Program-made: the position numbers and the translations under genes | Shown here: in pieces, positions 21,769-22,181 of the stretch | Layout of the letters: each line of letters opens with the position of its first letter | Numbering within the stretch: position 1 is the first letter of the stretch | Source: Merdiplasma sp905207905 | Lineage (GTDB): Bacteria; Bacillota; Clostridia; Lachnospirales; Lachnospiraceae | Direction of reading: 5' to 3' | Length of the DNA stretch: 22,181 bases | NCBI GenBank assembly: GCA_902475025.1 | Contig: CABRXX010000044.1 | Location: forward strand, 1-22,181 | Notes under the pieces: model-generated | Database searches by the model: none | Told to the model about the DNA's origin: nothing | Seen by the model: only the letters and a program-made list of their open reading frames with translations

Positions 21769-21811
21769 AAACCATAGAGCGGGGAAACCTGTTTCTATGG
21801 TTTTCTTTTTT
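21769..21811 (+). terminator. Strong intrinsic terminator after recN
   Basis: AAACCATAG (21769-21777) pairs perfectly with CTATGGTTT (21795-21803), and the inner bases extend the stem with GCGGG/CCTGT around a GAAA loop. A T-rich run, TTTTCTTTTTT, follows. This is the clearest terminator in the window. Confidence 0.9.
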
Positions 21812-21898
21812 ATTTCATAGGATTAGCATCCGTGTATATTGACACTCTAATCTTCATAGGAAATTGCTTCCTATGAAATAAAAAATGCTCCGCAGGAT
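21807..21898. repeat. Dispersed palindromic element, copy 3 (with a split or duplicated arm)
   Basis: The right arm 21869-21884 pairs perfectly over 16 bp with 21807-21822, and also, over 10 bp, with a second left arm 21853-21862 (pairing with 21868-21877, loop ATTGC). Between the two left arms lies GATTAGCATCCGTGTAT, which resembles the tail of copy 1 (GATCAGCATCCGTATAC). AAAATGCTCCGCAGGAT follows, identical to copy 2. It may be two elements side by side, or one with an insertion. Confidence 0.65.
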
Positions 21899-22092
21899 CG
21901 CACTGTGGCGGATGGGAAAGATATCGCAAGGCGACCCGCCACAGGCGGAGGGAATGTTGCAAAATACCTCCGGCGGTACCCTTTCGGGTGATTTTTCTTT
22001 GAAAAATAATATCTTATCGGAGAAAAATATACCGAAAATCCACCGGAATTCGTATTTTACAACATCCTCTTTTTAGGAAAGGATGTGATGAT
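21899..22092. other. Structured leader before spoIVB
   Basis: No gene is supported here. TGTGGCGG (21904-21911) pairs with CCGCCACA (21936-21943), then GGAGG/CCTCC and ACCC/GGGT pairings follow up to about 21993, ahead of TTTTTC. The remainder is AT-rich. A forespore promoter for spoIVB is expected, but I cannot place it with confidence. Confidence 0.35.
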
Positions 22093-22181
22093 ATGACGCG
22101 GTTACAGAAATATCGGCTGTTTGTATTTGGACTGTTAATTGTCAGCCTGGCAGGTCTTGGATACTGCAGCTATCTGTATTT
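22093..22181 (+). CDS. spoIVB: Stage IV sporulation protein B, N-terminal fragment (runs off the right edge)
   Basis: Twenty-nine codons are visible: MTRLQKYRLFVFGLLIVSLA and on to GLGYCSYLY. The short basic N-terminus plus one hydrophobic helix fits SpoIVB, the forespore serine protease that signals pro-sigma-K processing. The protease and PDZ domains are beyond the window. The identification rests on position directly after recN, where spoIVB and then spo0A follow in most spore-forming Firmicutes. AGGAAAGGATG lies a little upstream of the ATG. Confidence 0.75.
   Translation, partial: MTRLQKYRLFVFGLLIVSLAGLGYCSYLY

Noticed and set aside
21899..22000. Known riboswitch in front of spoIVB
   Set aside because: The stems are present, but no conserved core of any riboswitch class that I know could be matched.
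21885..22076. 63-codon + strand frame before spoIVB
   Set aside because: It begins inside the palindromic element and spans stem-loops; there is no ribosome binding site and no recognisable protein character.

Overview
The window looks like part of a spore-forming Clostridia chromosome, most likely a Lachnospiraceae (Blautia/Clostridium cluster XIVa-like) genome. This rests on moderate GC, strong AGGAGG-type ribosome binding sites, a complete spoIIIA operon, and the conserved Firmicutes order yqhY-nusB-xseA-xseB-ispA-dxs-tlyA-nadK-argR-recN-spoIVB. All chromosomal genes are on the + strand. The taxon is inferred from gene order and sequence style, not from a search.

Region 1 (1 to about 4870) is the late end of a prophage or phage-derived element. 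It opens with the last codons of a + strand tail-fibre-like gene. Next comes a compact DNA-inversion locus: a tyrosine recombinase surrounded by start-less tail-fibre C-terminal cassettes in both orientations. Each cassette begins at a copy of a 13-bp site (RTATTCGTGTTTA, in reading direction TAAACACGAATAY) that encodes Asn-Thr-Asn-(Thr/Ile). Four copies are in the window, three in one orientation and one in the other. The cassettes lie tail-to-tail in pairs, as in a plasmid shufflon. A lysis module follows: two terminator-like hairpins, a holin, and a large endolysin with amidase, glucosaminidase, NlpC/CHAP-like and SPOR segments.

Region 2 (about 4870-5251) is the junction between the prophage and the chromosome. 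It holds a sigma-A-like promoter, a strong palindrome belonging to a dispersed repeat family (three copies in the window), and a sigma-E-type promoter in front of spoIIIAA.

Region 3 (5252-10501) is spoIIIAA to spoIIIAH, encoding the mother-cell half of the SpoIIIA-SpoIIQ channel that links mother cell and forespore. SpoIIIAF is short and its reading frame overlaps spoIIIAG by 179 bp.

Region 4 (10502-12340) is prfC (release factor 3) with its own consensus promoter, followed by the second copy of the dispersed palindrome.

Region 5 (12341-21741) is a housekeeping run: Asp23/YqhY, NusB, exonuclease VII subunits, farnesyl diphosphate synthase, DXP synthase, TlyA, NAD kinase, ArgR and RecN. Two intergenic gaps carry short repeats (22-bp direct repeats before nadK, 39-bp tandem repeats before recN). 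A strong terminator, the third palindrome copy and the start of spoIVB close the window.
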